64,000 nt of DNA from Candidatus Endomicrobium embiratermitis (GTDB lineage: Bacteria; Elusimicrobiota; Endomicrobiia; Endomicrobiales; Endomicrobiaceae), in contig WQYI01000010.1 of NCBI GenBank assembly GCA_009781315.1, forward strand, positions 1 through 64,000, in the 5' to 3' direction. Under the pieces are notes generated by a model. The model was not told the origin of the DNA. It saw nothing but the letters and a program-made list of their open reading frames with translations, and did not search any database. Within the stretch, counting starts at the first letter, position 1; the number at the start of each line of letters is the position of its first letter. Made by a program: the position numbers and the translations under genes. Shown in pieces: positions 41,638 through 50,492 of this stretch.

Positions 41638-42734
41638 TGACCTGTATGAAACAAATTGACGTCATATTAAATAAAGCCGCAAATACCCACTCTTTGGATA
41701 AAGAAGAAATACTGGAACTTTTAACAGCCGGAGACGACCGCGCGCTTTTTGCCGCGGCGGACGCGGTGCGTAAAAAATATGTCGGAGACGAAGTTCATCT
41801 GCGAGGTTTGATAGAATTTTCAAATTATTGCAAACGGAATTGTCTTTACTGCGGTTTGAGAATGGATAATGACAAACTTGTACGTTACCGCTTAGAACCG
41901 AAAGATATAATTGAACTTGCGTCTAAAGCCAAATGTTACGGCTATAAAACAATCGTCTTGCAGTCCGGCGAAGATTCGTATTATACAATCGATAAAATGA
42001 CGGAAATTATATCGGGCATAAAAAAACTGGACTTGGCTTTAACTTTGAGCATAGGAGAGAAAACTTACGAAGAATACAAAGCGTACAAACAAGCCGGAGC
42101 GGACAGATACCTTTTAAGAATTGAAACTACGGATGAAGAACTTTATAACGCGCTAGACCCTCAAATGAGTTTGGAAAACAGAGCGGAGTGTCTGGAAAAT
42201 TTAAAAAAACTCGGGTACGAAACAGGTTCGGGAATAATAGCCGGGCTTCCCGGACAAAGCTTGGAAAGTATAGCCAAAGATATTCTTTTTCTGAAATCTA
42301 TTGATGTGGATATGGCGGGAATAGGTCCTTTTATATATAATCCAAATACGCCGATTTTTAAAGACTGTCATTCTAAAGCGCAAAGCGCCGAAGAATCCGC
42401 CGTTTTAAGCGGAAGGGGAAACTATTTCGATTTATCTTTAAAAGTCATGGCGATTTTACGTTTAATAATGCCTGATATAAATATTCCCGCGACTACTGCA
42501 ATGGAAACTTTAAATCCTGACGGCCGCATAATAGCTTTGCAAAGCGGTGCGAATGTCATAATGCCAAATGTTACCGAAGGTGAAGGCAGAAAGTTTTATG
42601 AAATATACCCGGGAAAAGTATGCGTTTTGGAAACTCCTAAAGCCGGCAGATTAAATATAGAAGATAAAATAAAATCCATAGGGCGGACGGTTTCAACGGG
42701 GAAAGGATTTCGCATAAAGAAGGAACATAAATGA
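41637..42734 (+). CDS. hydE: [FeFe]-hydrogenase maturation radical SAM enzyme HydE
   Basis: HydE is one of three enzymes that assemble the H-cluster of [FeFe] hydrogenases. The 365-residue radical SAM protein has the cluster motif CKRNCLYCG (Cys65, 69, 72) preceded by HLRGLIEFSNY, then VLQSGED, RYLLRIETT, SGIIAGLPGQS and PATTAMETLNPDGR, which match HydE better than biotin synthase. It shares the TAATG junction with the flippase gene and overlaps mnmA by 4 bases. A second ATG at 41646 is a possible start. hydF, hydG and the hydrogenase are not in the window. Its presence implies fermentative hydrogen metabolism. Confidence 0.87.
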   Translation: MTCMKQIDVILNKAANTHSLDKEEILELLTAGDDRALFAAADAVRKKYVGDEVHLRGLIEFSNYCKRNCLYCGLRMDNDKLVRYRLEPKDIIELASKAKCYGYKTIVLQSGEDSYYTIDKMTEIISGIKKLDLALTLSIGEKTYEEYKAYKQAGADRYLLRIETTDEELYNALDPQMSLENRAECLENLKKLGYETGSGIIAGLPGQSLESIAKDILFLKSIDVDMAGIGPFIYNPNTPIFKDCHSKAQSAEESAVLSGRGNYFDLSLKVMAILRLIMPDINIPATTAMETLNPDGRIIALQSGANVIMPNVTEGEGRKFYEIYPGKVCVLETPKAGRLNIEDKIKSIGRTVSTGKGFRIKKEHK

Positions 42735-43801
42735 AAATATTAGTCGGTTTAAGCGGAGGAGTGGATTCCGCGATTGCCTCTTATTTATTAAAAAAGCAGG
42801 GGCATGAAGTATTTGGCGCGATGATGTCTGTGTGGGATAATTCTTTGCCTGAGTTGAAAGTTAAAGAAGGCAATGCCTGTTTTAGTCCGAAAGATAAGGA
42901 TATTGAAGCCGTAAAAAAAATAGCGGATTTTTTAAAAATCCGATACGATATAATAGACTGCAGCGAAGAATACAAACGCGTAGTTATCGAAAATTTTAAA
43001 AGCGAATATAAATCGGGGCGCACTCCAAACCCATGCGTATGGTGCAACGCTTATATTAAGTTCGGAGTTTTGCCTGCAGCCGCTAAACGAAACGGATTTA
43101 AGTTTGATAAGTTCGCAACCGGACATTATGCGAATATAGTTTATAATGACGAAATCAAAATGTATCAGCTTAAAAAAGCTAAAGATTTGAAAAAAGACCA
43201 GACATATTTTTTATACCGCCTTTCCCAAAAAACCTTGTCAGAAACCCTCTTTCCTCTTGGAAATCTTACAAAAGACGAAGTTCGTACTATTGCCAAAGAT
43301 ATTGGTCTTCCTGTTGCCCAAAAACCCGACAGCCAGGATTTTTACTGCGGGGATTATAACGATATTCTGGGCTTTCCCGCAAATCCGGGAAATATAGTAG
43401 ATAAAAACGGAAAAGTTTTAGGAAAACACAACGGAATTTGGAATTATACTATAGGCAAGCGCAAAGGTTTGGGTCTTCCGGGAGGAACAAAAGAGCCCTT
43501 GTACGTTATCAATATTTCGGCAAAACAAAATGCGGTTGTTTTAGGATCGAAAGACGATTTATATTCAAAGTCTTTGACTGCCGAAAAAATTTCATGGGGT
43601 TCGATTGACGCGCCGAAAGAGTCGGTTAGAGTAATGGCAAAGATACGTCAGCAGCATACTCCTGCGCAAGCCGAAGTTATTGCAAAAGACGAAAACAACG
43701 CGGAAGTAATTTTTGATTCCCCGCAGATGTCCGTAACATCGGGACAAAGCGTGGTTTTTTATAAAGACGATATAGTTTTAGGCGGAGGAATTATAAGATA
43801 A
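42731..43801 (+). CDS. mnmA: tRNA-specific 2-thiouridylase MnmA
   Basis: MnmA adds sulfur to the wobble uridine of tRNAs for Lys, Glu and Gln. The 356-residue enzyme has the PP-loop SGGVDS at residues 8-13, TPNPCVWCNAYIKF with the first catalytic Cys, FATGHYANIV, KDQTYFLYRL and PDSQDFYCGDY with the second Cys, then the C-terminal beta domains. All key residues are present. The start overlaps hydE by 4 bases (ATGA). The stop TAA opens a repeat border. Confidence 0.94.
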   Translation: MKILVGLSGGVDSAIASYLLKKQGHEVFGAMMSVWDNSLPELKVKEGNACFSPKDKDIEAVKKIADFLKIRYDIIDCSEEYKRVVIENFKSEYKSGRTPNPCVWCNAYIKFGVLPAAAKRNGFKFDKFATGHYANIVYNDEIKMYQLKKAKDLKKDQTYFLYRLSQKTLSETLFPLGNLTKDEVRTIAKDIGLPVAQKPDSQDFYCGDYNDILGFPANPGNIVDKNGKVLGKHNGIWNYTIGKRKGLGLPGGTKEPLYVINISAKQNAVVLGSKDDLYSKSLTAEKISWGSIDAPKESVRVMAKIRQQHTPAQAEVIAKDENNAEVIFDSPQMSVTSGQSVVFYKDDIVLGGGIIR

Positions 43802-43886
43802 AGACAGTTAATGAGTAGTTGTAGAGTGCGCGAAGCGCACATATTAATAAGCTGGGCAAAGCCCCGCACGACAACTGCTCATTACT
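43799..43886. repeat. Heptamer inverted-repeat element
   Basis: TAAAGACA (43799-43806) begins with the mnmA stop codon. The left arm GTTAATGAGTAGTTGTAGAG is complementary to CGACAACTGCTCATTAC on the right. The centre holds a hairpin GTGCGC-GAA-GCGCAC, the spacer ATATTAATAAG and a second GGGC-AAA-GCCC hairpin, the same layout as in the elements at 24625 and 26010. Confidence 0.7.
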
Positions 43887-43914
43887 TGAAATATTAAAAA
43901 TAAATAGCTATTTT
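43886..43914 (+). promoter_or_regulatory. Possible promoter for the fusion gene, near-leaderless
   Basis: TTGAAA (43886-43891) and TATTTT (43909-43914) are 17 bases apart. The candidate start codons at 43915 and 43921 follow directly, so the transcript would begin at or next to the start codon. No Shine-Dalgarno is seen. Confidence 0.4.
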
Positions 43915-46900
43915 ATGTATATGGCGGACAAAGTTATCGGGTTAACTATTTCAGTATTTATTGCCGCAAAACGTGGAATTTGTATTTTATTGCCCGCGGT
44001 ATTTTTATGCGTGAATTCTTTTGCGTCGGAAGCCGGTGCGAAAATTCATATAGATTCTTCTAAAAATTACAAAGTTATTGCGTCTGACATTAAAGACGGA
44101 AATAACGGAACGGTCATACATATTTATGACTTGCATTGCGACGGGTATGTTCAAAACAATATAGCCGCCATTTTAGAAGAATTAGACAGCCTTTATAATT
44201 TAAAACATGTTTATTTGGAAGGAGCCGACGATAAATTTGATATGTCATGGGCGGATAAGATTTTGCCAAGTCAAAAAGATTTTGTTTTAAGAAGTTTAGT
44301 GGACAATGGCTTTTTGACGGGCGCGGAATATTATGCTATTTCCAAAGGAAAAAAATTTATAAAAGGGCTTGAAAAAGAAAGTGTTCATAAAGGAAATATA
44401 CTGCGTTTTTCAAATATAAAAAGACAGGAAAAAGAATTAAAAAGTAGTATTGAACTTATCGATAGACGGATAGAGGCGCTTCAGACTAAATATTTGGGTT
44501 CTCATAACAAAAAGCTGAACAAAATCATAAAAAAATACAGAAACTCGGAAATTGACGCCGAGATTTATTATCAAAAAATGTTTTCTTTGCGCGGTATTGA
44601 CATAAAAAGTTACCCCGAAATTGAAAAATATCTTTACTGCTTAAAATTTTTTAAAACAGTCGATTCTAAAAAACTCGATAAAGAATTTTTACGATTTCAA
44701 CAGGTGTTAAAAGAGACCGTTTCGTATAAGGAGTATAGTGAAATTGCCGCTCGAAATGCAGAGCTGCCTTACGACCGAAAAGCGCACGAAGTTTTTCTGC
44801 GGTATAATTTTGATAAAGACAAAAGGTTTTTAGAAATTGCCAAATATTTTGAATATCTGTTTGTTTGGGAGCAAATAAATCCCGAAAAGATTATAGCCGA
44901 AGACGGGGCGCTGACAGATGCGATAAGAGAGGAAATTTCAAAAGACGAAACGGAAAGAGATATTGCTTTTGTTTATCATTATTGGGGCATGCTTAAAGAC
45001 TGCTTAAATTTAAAAATATCCGCAAAAGATTATGCGCGTATTATTTCGGATTTTGGAAAATTTAAGTTTTTTGTCAAAAAGTATTTTGAAGACAATGATT
45101 TTTTCCGTATAGAGCCTTTGATTGTCGAGATATCGCGGTATTACGAAATAAATATTGCAAGAAATGATCATTTTGCCGGCAATATCGATATGGAACAGCA
45201 TGAGGATTCTCCGGCTGTCGTTATAGCAGGGGGGTTTCATGCAAAGGGATTGAGGGAACTGTTTGAAAAGAAAAACGTAAATTTTATTTCGATAATTCCT
45301 AATATGGGTTCTAAAAAAATGTTTGAAAATTACGGGATGTACGAATTTATTTTGGAAAAACAGGCTTTGATGTTTTTAAATCAGACTCTTGCGCCCGCCG
45401 CAGGACAAATAGAATTTATATCGTCGTCTGGTAAAGAAATAAATTTGCTTATAAACCGTCAAAATGTCAGGCTTATTAAGAATGAAAACGGATTTTTTGA
45501 AATTGAAAACCTCGTAGAAAACGTTTCTAAAAGCGATATTAAAATTGTTGAAAGTACCGTAAACCGTTCGGCTGAAATCTTAAAAAGAATATTGAGGCTT
45601 TTAAACCCCGCCAATGCGCCGGAAATAATTTATCAGACCATTAAATCCTGTTCTTTGTTTTTAGCGCAAAACGGATATCTGGCTAATTACGGACTTATTT
45701 ACGATATCGCCCAAGACGAAAATATAAGAAAAATTCTGATTAACGAAAACATAAGCGCTGAAGAATTAAGCATGCTGCCGGACATTTTGCAAAAATTGAT
45801 ATTAAAACATTCGGCAATCAAATCTGAAAAAGAAAAGAAAATAAGAGTGCTTCTAGTCCGCACCAGACTTCCCGAACAGAAAAGAAAACCCACCAGATGG
45901 CCTGGCGGATTATTGGCTTTAGCATCGTCGATAAAAGATGAAGATTTCAGAGAGAAATTTCTAAAAAATAAAGGCATAGAAAGCGCGCATGCGCAATATG
46001 ATGTCAATATTATAGATTTGGCGGCCGAAGAAGCGGATTTTGATTTTATGGGTTTTATAAAATCATATAAGCCTGATATTGTCGGAATATCGGCCGTTAC
46101 GCCCGAGATTGAGGCGGCAAAAGATTTAGCAAAAGATATAAAAGCCGAGCTTCCCGCAATAACCTTGATAATAGGCGGACATCATGTGTCTTCTCTGCCC
46201 GAAGAAACTTTAAGCGATTCCGCTTTTGACATAGGCGTCATAGGCGAAGGCGAGGAAACTTTTATAGAATTACTAAATGCTTTTGCTGCAGGACGCACGA
46301 ATTTCGGCAATATTGCGGGGCTTGCGGTCAAGAAATCAAACGGAGAAATCATAACTACGCAAAGCAGGCAGTTTGTCATGAGCGCTGACGAATATCCTTT
46401 AGCCGGACAGCAAATGGATTTATTGCATTTGGAAGACTATGCTCAAATAAATTTTAACGAGAATAAACGTTTAGGCTATGCGGGGGTATTGTTTACGTCA
46501 AGAGGGTGCCCCGGCAAATGTTCCTTTTGCGCGGCAAAAGGTGTTTTTGGAAGCAAACTTCACGCAAAGAGAAGCGCGCAGCATATCGTTTCGGAGGTAG
46601 AGTATTTATATTCAAGAGGCATAAATTTATTTTTCATTTCCGACGATTTTTTTACGGTGGATAAAGAGCGCGTAAAAGAACTTGCCGATCTGATAGAGGA
46701 AAAAAATATGCAGTTAGGTTTCTATGTAATGACAAGGGCCGATTCTGTTAACGAAGAAATCGCAAAAGATCTAAAGCGTATGGGCGTGGAAAGCGTAGCA
46801 TTTGGAGTTGAAAGCGGCGATGAGAGAATTCTCAATGAAGTCATAGGAAAAAATATATCCAATGCAAGAGTAATTGAATCCACGCGGATTATAAAGAAGT

Positions 46901-47679
46901 ACAATATGCAAGTCCGCTATTATATGATGGTTGGGCTTCCGGAGCAAAATTGGGAAAGCATGAAAAAATCGATAGATTTTATTTTACAGGCAAGTCCGGA
47001 CATCGTAGACATTGCCGTCGCAACGCCTTATCCCGGAAGCGACTTATTCGGGGATCCCAGAATTTTTACTTCGGTAAAATATTCCGATTTTAGGCATAAT
47101 CCCGAAAGCGCGCCGACAAAAGAAAAAGGAATTCGCCCTGCGGTTACCCGTACCGGCGTAATGACAAGCGAAGACATTACACTTAGCGCCCAATTAATGA
47201 GAAATATTTTCGACAGCAGAAACAATAAAAAAGAATTTGACAAATATATGGATGAACTAAACAAAAAAGTTGAAGCGGAACGGCAAAACGCCGGGAAAAA
47301 TGAAATTCAGCCGCCGCCGTCCGGCGTTTTGAACGGCGTTTATGTCGCCGTCGAAAAAAATGAGGAAATGATTTTTTGGAATTGGCAAAATACGGGTTTA
47401 AAAACTTCGCGGGGCGAAATAATTTGGATGAGCGTTAATGACGGCAAATTAATTTTGTTTGCAAATAATGCGGCTCATGCCGACGTGGTAGAAATTTTTA
47501 ATAATGCGCTTTTTCAATCTCCATCGTCCGCAAGAACGGCATATATTTCCAAGCTGCTAAATGAAAAACTTGCTGCCGTCAACATTAAAATAGAAAAACC
47601 GGTTGTAGTCTTTAACATGTCCGGACATAATAGGCGTTACAATAGCAGGCACATTTCTTTTATTTTGTCGGTCGCTTAA
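43915..47679 (+). CDS. Exported fusion protein: Tiki/ChaN-like domain, B12-binding domain, radical SAM domain
   Basis: This 1254-residue protein has a signal-peptide-like N-terminus (hydrophobic stretch about 20-38, ending FASEAG). A large domain (about 60-480) with YDLHCDG (His74), VYLEGADD (Glu102) and AGGFHAKGL (His442) resembles the Tiki/TraB/ChaN group of metal- or haem-linked hydrolases. From residue 643 a B12-binding fold follows (VLLVRTRLP, DIVGISAVTPEI, IIGGHHVSSLP, GVIGEGEETF). Then comes a radical SAM domain with CPGKCSFC (Cys865, 869, 872) and an unassigned end. A radical SAM enzyme behind a signal peptide is very unusual. The first domain is homologous to the protein beginning at 62783. 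A second possible start is at 43921. Confidence 0.72.
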   Translation: MYMADKVIGLTISVFIAAKRGICILLPAVFLCVNSFASEAGAKIHIDSSKNYKVIASDIKDGNNGTVIHIYDLHCDGYVQNNIAAILEELDSLYNLKHVYLEGADDKFDMSWADKILPSQKDFVLRSLVDNGFLTGAEYYAISKGKKFIKGLEKESVHKGNILRFSNIKRQEKELKSSIELIDRRIEALQTKYLGSHNKKLNKIIKKYRNSEIDAEIYYQKMFSLRGIDIKSYPEIEKYLYCLKFFKTVDSKKLDKEFLRFQQVLKETVSYKEYSEIAARNAELPYDRKAHEVFLRYNFDKDKRFLEIAKYFEYLFVWEQINPEKIIAEDGALTDAIREEISKDETERDIAFVYHYWGMLKDCLNLKISAKDYARIISDFGKFKFFVKKYFEDNDFFRIEPLIVEISRYYEINIARNDHFAGNIDMEQHEDSPAVVIAGGFHAKGLRELFEKKNVNFISIIPNMGSKKMFENYGMYEFILEKQALMFLNQTLAPAAGQIEFISSSGKEINLLINRQNVRLIKNENGFFEIENLVENVSKSDIKIVESTVNRSAEILKRILRLLNPANAPEIIYQTIKSCSLFLAQNGYLANYGLIYDIAQDENIRKILINENISAEELSMLPDILQKLILKHSAIKSEKEKKIRVLLVRTRLPEQKRKPTRWPGGLLALASSIKDEDFREKFLKNKGIESAHAQYDVNIIDLAAEEADFDFMGFIKSYKPDIVGISAVTPEIEAAKDLAKDIKAELPAITLIIGGHHVSSLPEETLSDSAFDIGVIGEGEETFIELLNAFAAGRTNFGNIAGLAVKKSNGEIITTQSRQFVMSADEYPLAGQQMDLLHLEDYAQINFNENKRLGYAGVLFTSRGCPGKCSFCAAKGVFGSKLHAKRSAQHIVSEVEYLYSRGINLFFISDDFFTVDKERVKELADLIEEKNMQLGFYVMTRADSVNEEIAKDLKRMGVESVAFGVESGDERILNEVIGKNISNARVIESTRIIKKYNMQVRYYMMVGLPEQNWESMKKSIDFILQASPDIVDIAVATPYPGSDLFGDPRIFTSVKYSDFRHNPESAPTKEKGIRPAVTRTGVMTSEDITLSAQLMRNIFDSRNNKKEFDKYMDELNKKVEAERQNAGKNEIQPPPSGVLNGVYVAVEKNEEMIFWNWQNTGLKTSRGEIIWMSVNDGKLILFANNAAHADVVEIFNNALFQSPSSARTAYISKLLNEKLAAVNIKIEKPVVVFNMSGHNRRYNSRHISFILSVA

Positions 47680-47734
47680 CGGCAAAACGGCAAGTAAAAA
47701 GTAACACATAAAATGTAAAAGTTCAAATGTCGTC
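47677..47734. repeat. Heptamer-type element remnant
   Basis: TAACGGCA (47677-47684) begins with the stop codon of the fusion gene, and TGTCGT occurs at 47729-47734. The intervening AGTAAAA/AGTAACA/CATAAAA-like sequence is low in complexity but has no clear inverted arms, so this is probably a decayed copy. Confidence 0.4.
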
Positions 47735-47737
47735 TTC

Positions 47738-47775
47738 ATTCTCCCTCGCCCTTGCGGGAGAAGGTTGGGGTGAGT
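47738..47775. repeat. Dispersed palindrome (CTCCCTCGCCCTTGCGGGAG type)
   Basis: TTCTCCC and GGGAGAA flank CTCGCCCTTGC, giving an imperfect hairpin, followed by GGTTGGGGTGAG. Very similar sequences (CCCTCACCCCAACC...GGGAGAGGG) are widespread repeats in unrelated bacterial genomes. Single copy in this window. Confidence 0.4.
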
Positions 47776-47873
47776 GCTTGCCTATCTTCTGTAAATGTTT
47801 TTCATGCGTTTGTCGAGGCCAGATTATATGCGTTTCCTATATGTGTTTCCTCGCAATGACGGAAAATTTTTTA

Positions 47874-47879
47874 TATAAT
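47874..47879 (+). promoter_or_regulatory. Possible -10 box of the sugar-nucleotide gene at 47909
   Basis: TATAAT at 47874-47879 lies 30 bases before the start codon. The matching -35 (TCGCAA, 17 bases upstream) is weak, so the promoter is only tentative. Confidence 0.35.
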
Positions 47880-47908
47880 TTCCAAATATAAGTTTTAAAG
47901 GAAAAAGT

Positions 47909-48880
47909 ATGTCAATTTTGGTTACAGGCGCGGCGGGATTTATAGGGGCAAAGGCTTGCGAATTGCTTATAAAATTCGGCAAAAACGTAGTCGCAATAGA
48001 TAATATAAACGATTATTACGATGTACGCGTTAAAAATTACCGTTTGAAAGAGCTGAAAAAGTTAAAAAACTTCGTTTTTTACAAAGCCGACATAGAAAAC
48101 AAAAAATCCGTTGATAATATAATCAAAAAGCATAAAATTACCGCTATTATAAATTTAGCCGCAAGAGCAGGCGTCAGATACAGTATGGAAAACCCGTTTG
48201 TTTATGTTTCCACAAACGTAACGGGAACGCTTAATCTTTTGGAATGCGCGCGGGAAAATAAAATAAATAAATTTATTCTGGCTTCTACCTCGTCTTTATA
48301 CGCGGGACAGAAAATGCCTTTTGCAGAGACGCTTGCCGTAAACACTCCGATATCTCCTTATGCCGCGTCAAAAAAAGGCGCTGAGGCAATGTGTTATTCT
48401 TATCATTATCTTTACGGCATTGACGTGACAATTTTAAGGTTTTTCACGGTTTATGGTCCCGCGGGACGTCCGGATATGAGCATAATACGTTTTATAAAAT
48501 GGATTGACGAGGGAAAACCCATAGAACTTTTCGGCGACGGTTCGCAAAGCAGGGATTTTACTTATGTCGAAGATATAGCAAAAGGCGTTGTTAAATCGTT
48601 AAAGAAAACCGGATATAAAATTATAAATCTTGGCGGAAACAAGCCTTACAAGCTTTCTTATATGATAGGGCTGATTGAAAAAAATCTCGGTAAAAAAGCC
48701 GAATACGAGTATAGACCTTTTCATAAAGCCGATATTGACGCTACCTGGGCAAACATCGGGGAAGCAAAAAAAGTTTTGGGCTGGTCTCCTAAAATTTCTC
48801 TTGAACAGGGAATAAAAAAGACGGTAGATTGGTATATTAAAAATAAATCATGGTTTAAAAATATAAAACTGACACCTTAG
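47909..48880 (+). CDS. UDP-glucuronate 4-epimerase-like NAD-dependent epimerase
   Basis: The 323-residue short-chain dehydrogenase has the NAD-binding VTGAAGFIGAKA, the IDNINDYYDVRVKNYRL segment typical of UDP-glucuronate and related 4-epimerases, SMENPFVYVSTNVTGT, the YAASK catalytic motif (Tyr-x-x-x-Lys) and RFFTVYGPAGRPDM. It would interconvert gluco- and galacto-configured UDP-uronic acids for surface polysaccharide. AAAGGAAAAAG precedes the start. The UDP-sugar dehydrogenase gene follows, which fits a shared uronic-acid pathway. Confidence 0.85.
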   Translation: MSILVTGAAGFIGAKACELLIKFGKNVVAIDNINDYYDVRVKNYRLKELKKLKNFVFYKADIENKKSVDNIIKKHKITAIINLAARAGVRYSMENPFVYVSTNVTGTLNLLECARENKINKFILASTSSLYAGQKMPFAETLAVNTPISPYAASKKGAEAMCYSYHYLYGIDVTILRFFTVYGPAGRPDMSIIRFIKWIDEGKPIELFGDGSQSRDFTYVEDIAKGVVKSLKKTGYKIINLGGNKPYKLSYMIGLIEKNLGKKAEYEYRPFHKADIDATWANIGEAKKVLGWSPKISLEQGIKKTVDWYIKNKSWFKNIKLTP

Positions 48881-49006
48881 TGTCATCCCCGAATGTTTCA
48901 AGAGTTTTTTTCAAAACTCTGCCTTCGGCAGTACGGGGATCCATGTTGGCAGCTAGATAAGATAAAAATAAAAATGGATTCCCGATTACTAATTTCGGGA
49001 ATGACA
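48881..49006. repeat. TGTCATCC-type intergenic element
   Basis: It begins TGTCATCCCCG directly after a TAG stop codon and ends GGGAATGACA. The first palindrome includes CCCCG...CGGGGATCC with an inner AGAGTTTT/AAAACTCT stem; the last is ATTCCCGA...TTTCGGGAAT. The outer ends TGTCAT/ATGACA are inverted repeats. Confidence 0.6.
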
Positions 49007-49025
49007 ACTTTAAAAGGGAATGAAA

Positions 49026-50327
49026 ATGTATAAAGAACTTTTACAAAAAATTAACGCCCGAAAAGCGAAAATCGGAATAATAGGGCAGGGATATGTCGGA
49101 CTTCCTTTGTCCGTAGAGCTTGCCAAACAGGGATTTTTTGTTACGGGTTTTGAAGTCGATGAATTTAAAGTGGAGTCCATAAACAAAGGAAAATCTTATA
49201 TCGGCGACGTTGATACCGACGTTTTAAAAGGACTTGTAAAAAACGGAAAAATCGGCGCGACGTCGGATTTTAATAAGCTTTCAAAAGAAGATATTATCAT
49301 TATATGTGTTCCGACGCCTTTAAGAAAATCAAAAGATCCTGACGTTTCTTACATTCTGTCCGCGGCAAAAAATGTAAAAACAACTTTAAAAAAAGGCCAG
49401 CTTATAATTTTGGAGTCCACAACTTACCCCGGAACCACAAAAGAGCTTATGCTGCCTATACTTGAAGAAACAGGTCTTAAAGCAGGTTCGGATTTCTTTT
49501 TGGCTTTCAGCCCCGAAAGAATTGACCCGTCAAATAAAAAATTCGGCATTAAAGAGACTACAAAAGTTGTCGGAGGTCTTTGCGAAAAATGCACGGAACT
49601 TTCCGCAGCCGTGTACTCATCTTTTACTAAAGTTCATAAAGTTTCGTCTACGGAAGCAGCCGAAATGGTTAAACTTTTGGAAAACACTTTTAGAGCCGTA
49701 AATATCGCGCTTGTCAACGAAGTGGCTTTGATGTGCGATAAACTTCAGCTTAACGTTTGGGAAGTTATAGAAGCCGCGGCTACAAAACCTTTTGGTTTTA
49801 TGCCTTTTTATCCGGGGCCGGGAATAGGCGGACATTGCATTCCTTTAGATCCTCATTATCTGTCGTGGAAACTTAAAACTTTAAATTTCTATTCGAGATT
49901 TATAGAACTCGCCGGCGAAATGAATTCCAAAATGCCTGAATATGTCGTATCAAAAGTTACCGACGCTTTAAACTCGAAAGCCAAAGCCTTAAAGAACGCA
50001 AAAATATTGGTGCTTGGAGCGGCTTATAAAAAAGACGTGTCGGACGTAAGGGAATCTCCTGCGCTTGACGTTATAAATATTCTTATTTCAAAAGGCGTAA
50101 AAGTTTCATATTACGACCAGTATATTCCCGAGATACAAAACTGTTCCTGCGGCCACAGTTTTAAATCCGAAAAAAATCTGAACGGTTTAAAAAAATACGA
50201 CGCCGTAGTAATAGTTACAGACCATACGGGCATTGATTATAAGAAAGTTTTAAAAGATTCTAAAATAATAGTAGATTCAAGAAACGTTTTGAAAAACAAT
50301 AAATCGGATAAAATAATCAGAATATAA
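49026..50327 (+). CDS. UDP-N-acetylhexosamine/UDP-sugar 6-dehydrogenase (WbpA/WecC-like)
   Basis: The NAD-dependent enzyme oxidises C6 of a UDP-sugar to the uronic acid. The 433-residue protein shows IGIIGQGYVGLPLSVELA, ESTTYPGTTKEL, FSPERIDPSNKKF, KLLENTFRAVNIALVNE and GIGGHCIPLDPHY, whose Cys271 is the catalytic nucleophile. The PFYPGPGIGGHC segment is typical of UDP-GlcNAc 6-dehydrogenases. The start at 49026 leaves a proper distance to AAAGGGA; an ATG at 49020 is too close to it. It lies between two epimerase genes and belongs to a surface-sugar pathway. Confidence 0.87.
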   Translation: MYKELLQKINARKAKIGIIGQGYVGLPLSVELAKQGFFVTGFEVDEFKVESINKGKSYIGDVDTDVLKGLVKNGKIGATSDFNKLSKEDIIIICVPTPLRKSKDPDVSYILSAAKNVKTTLKKGQLIILESTTYPGTTKELMLPILEETGLKAGSDFFLAFSPERIDPSNKKFGIKETTKVVGGLCEKCTELSAAVYSSFTKVHKVSSTEAAEMVKLLENTFRAVNIALVNEVALMCDKLQLNVWEVIEAAATKPFGFMPFYPGPGIGGHCIPLDPHYLSWKLKTLNFYSRFIELAGEMNSKMPEYVVSKVTDALNSKAKALKNAKILVLGAAYKKDVSDVRESPALDVINILISKGVKVSYYDQYIPEIQNCSCGHSFKSEKNLNGLKKYDAVVIVTDHTGIDYKKVLKDSKIIVDSRNVLKNNKSDKIIRI

Positions 50328-50430
50328 AAAGACAATTAATAATTAACAAATAACAATTTACAATTAACGACTAAAAACTATATCTGCCGTTGCCTTTAAT
50401 TGTTATTTGAAAATTGTAAATTGCAGTTAG
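50328..50430. repeat. Heptamer inverted-repeat element (CAATTAA units)
   Basis: AAAGACAATTAATAATTAAC starts directly after the stop codon. The left arm has CAATTAA/TAATTAA/CAAATAA/CAATTTA units and the right arm TTAATTG/TTATTTG/AAAATTG/TAAATTG, ending near TGCAGTTA (50422-50429). The centre is ACGACTAAAAACTATATCTGCCG. It lies just upstream of the recA promoter. Confidence 0.65.
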
Positions 50431-50434
50431 GCAC

Positions 50435-50464
50435 TTGACAAGGGATACGTTTGTATGCTAATGT
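50435..50464 (+). promoter_or_regulatory. recA promoter
   Basis: TTGACA (50435-50440) is followed after 18 bases by TAATGT (50459-50464), about 30 bases before the start codon. No clear LexA-type palindrome could be identified nearby. Confidence 0.5.
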
Positions 50465-50492
50465 ATTGAAAAATCTTCGGAGGAGTAATTTT

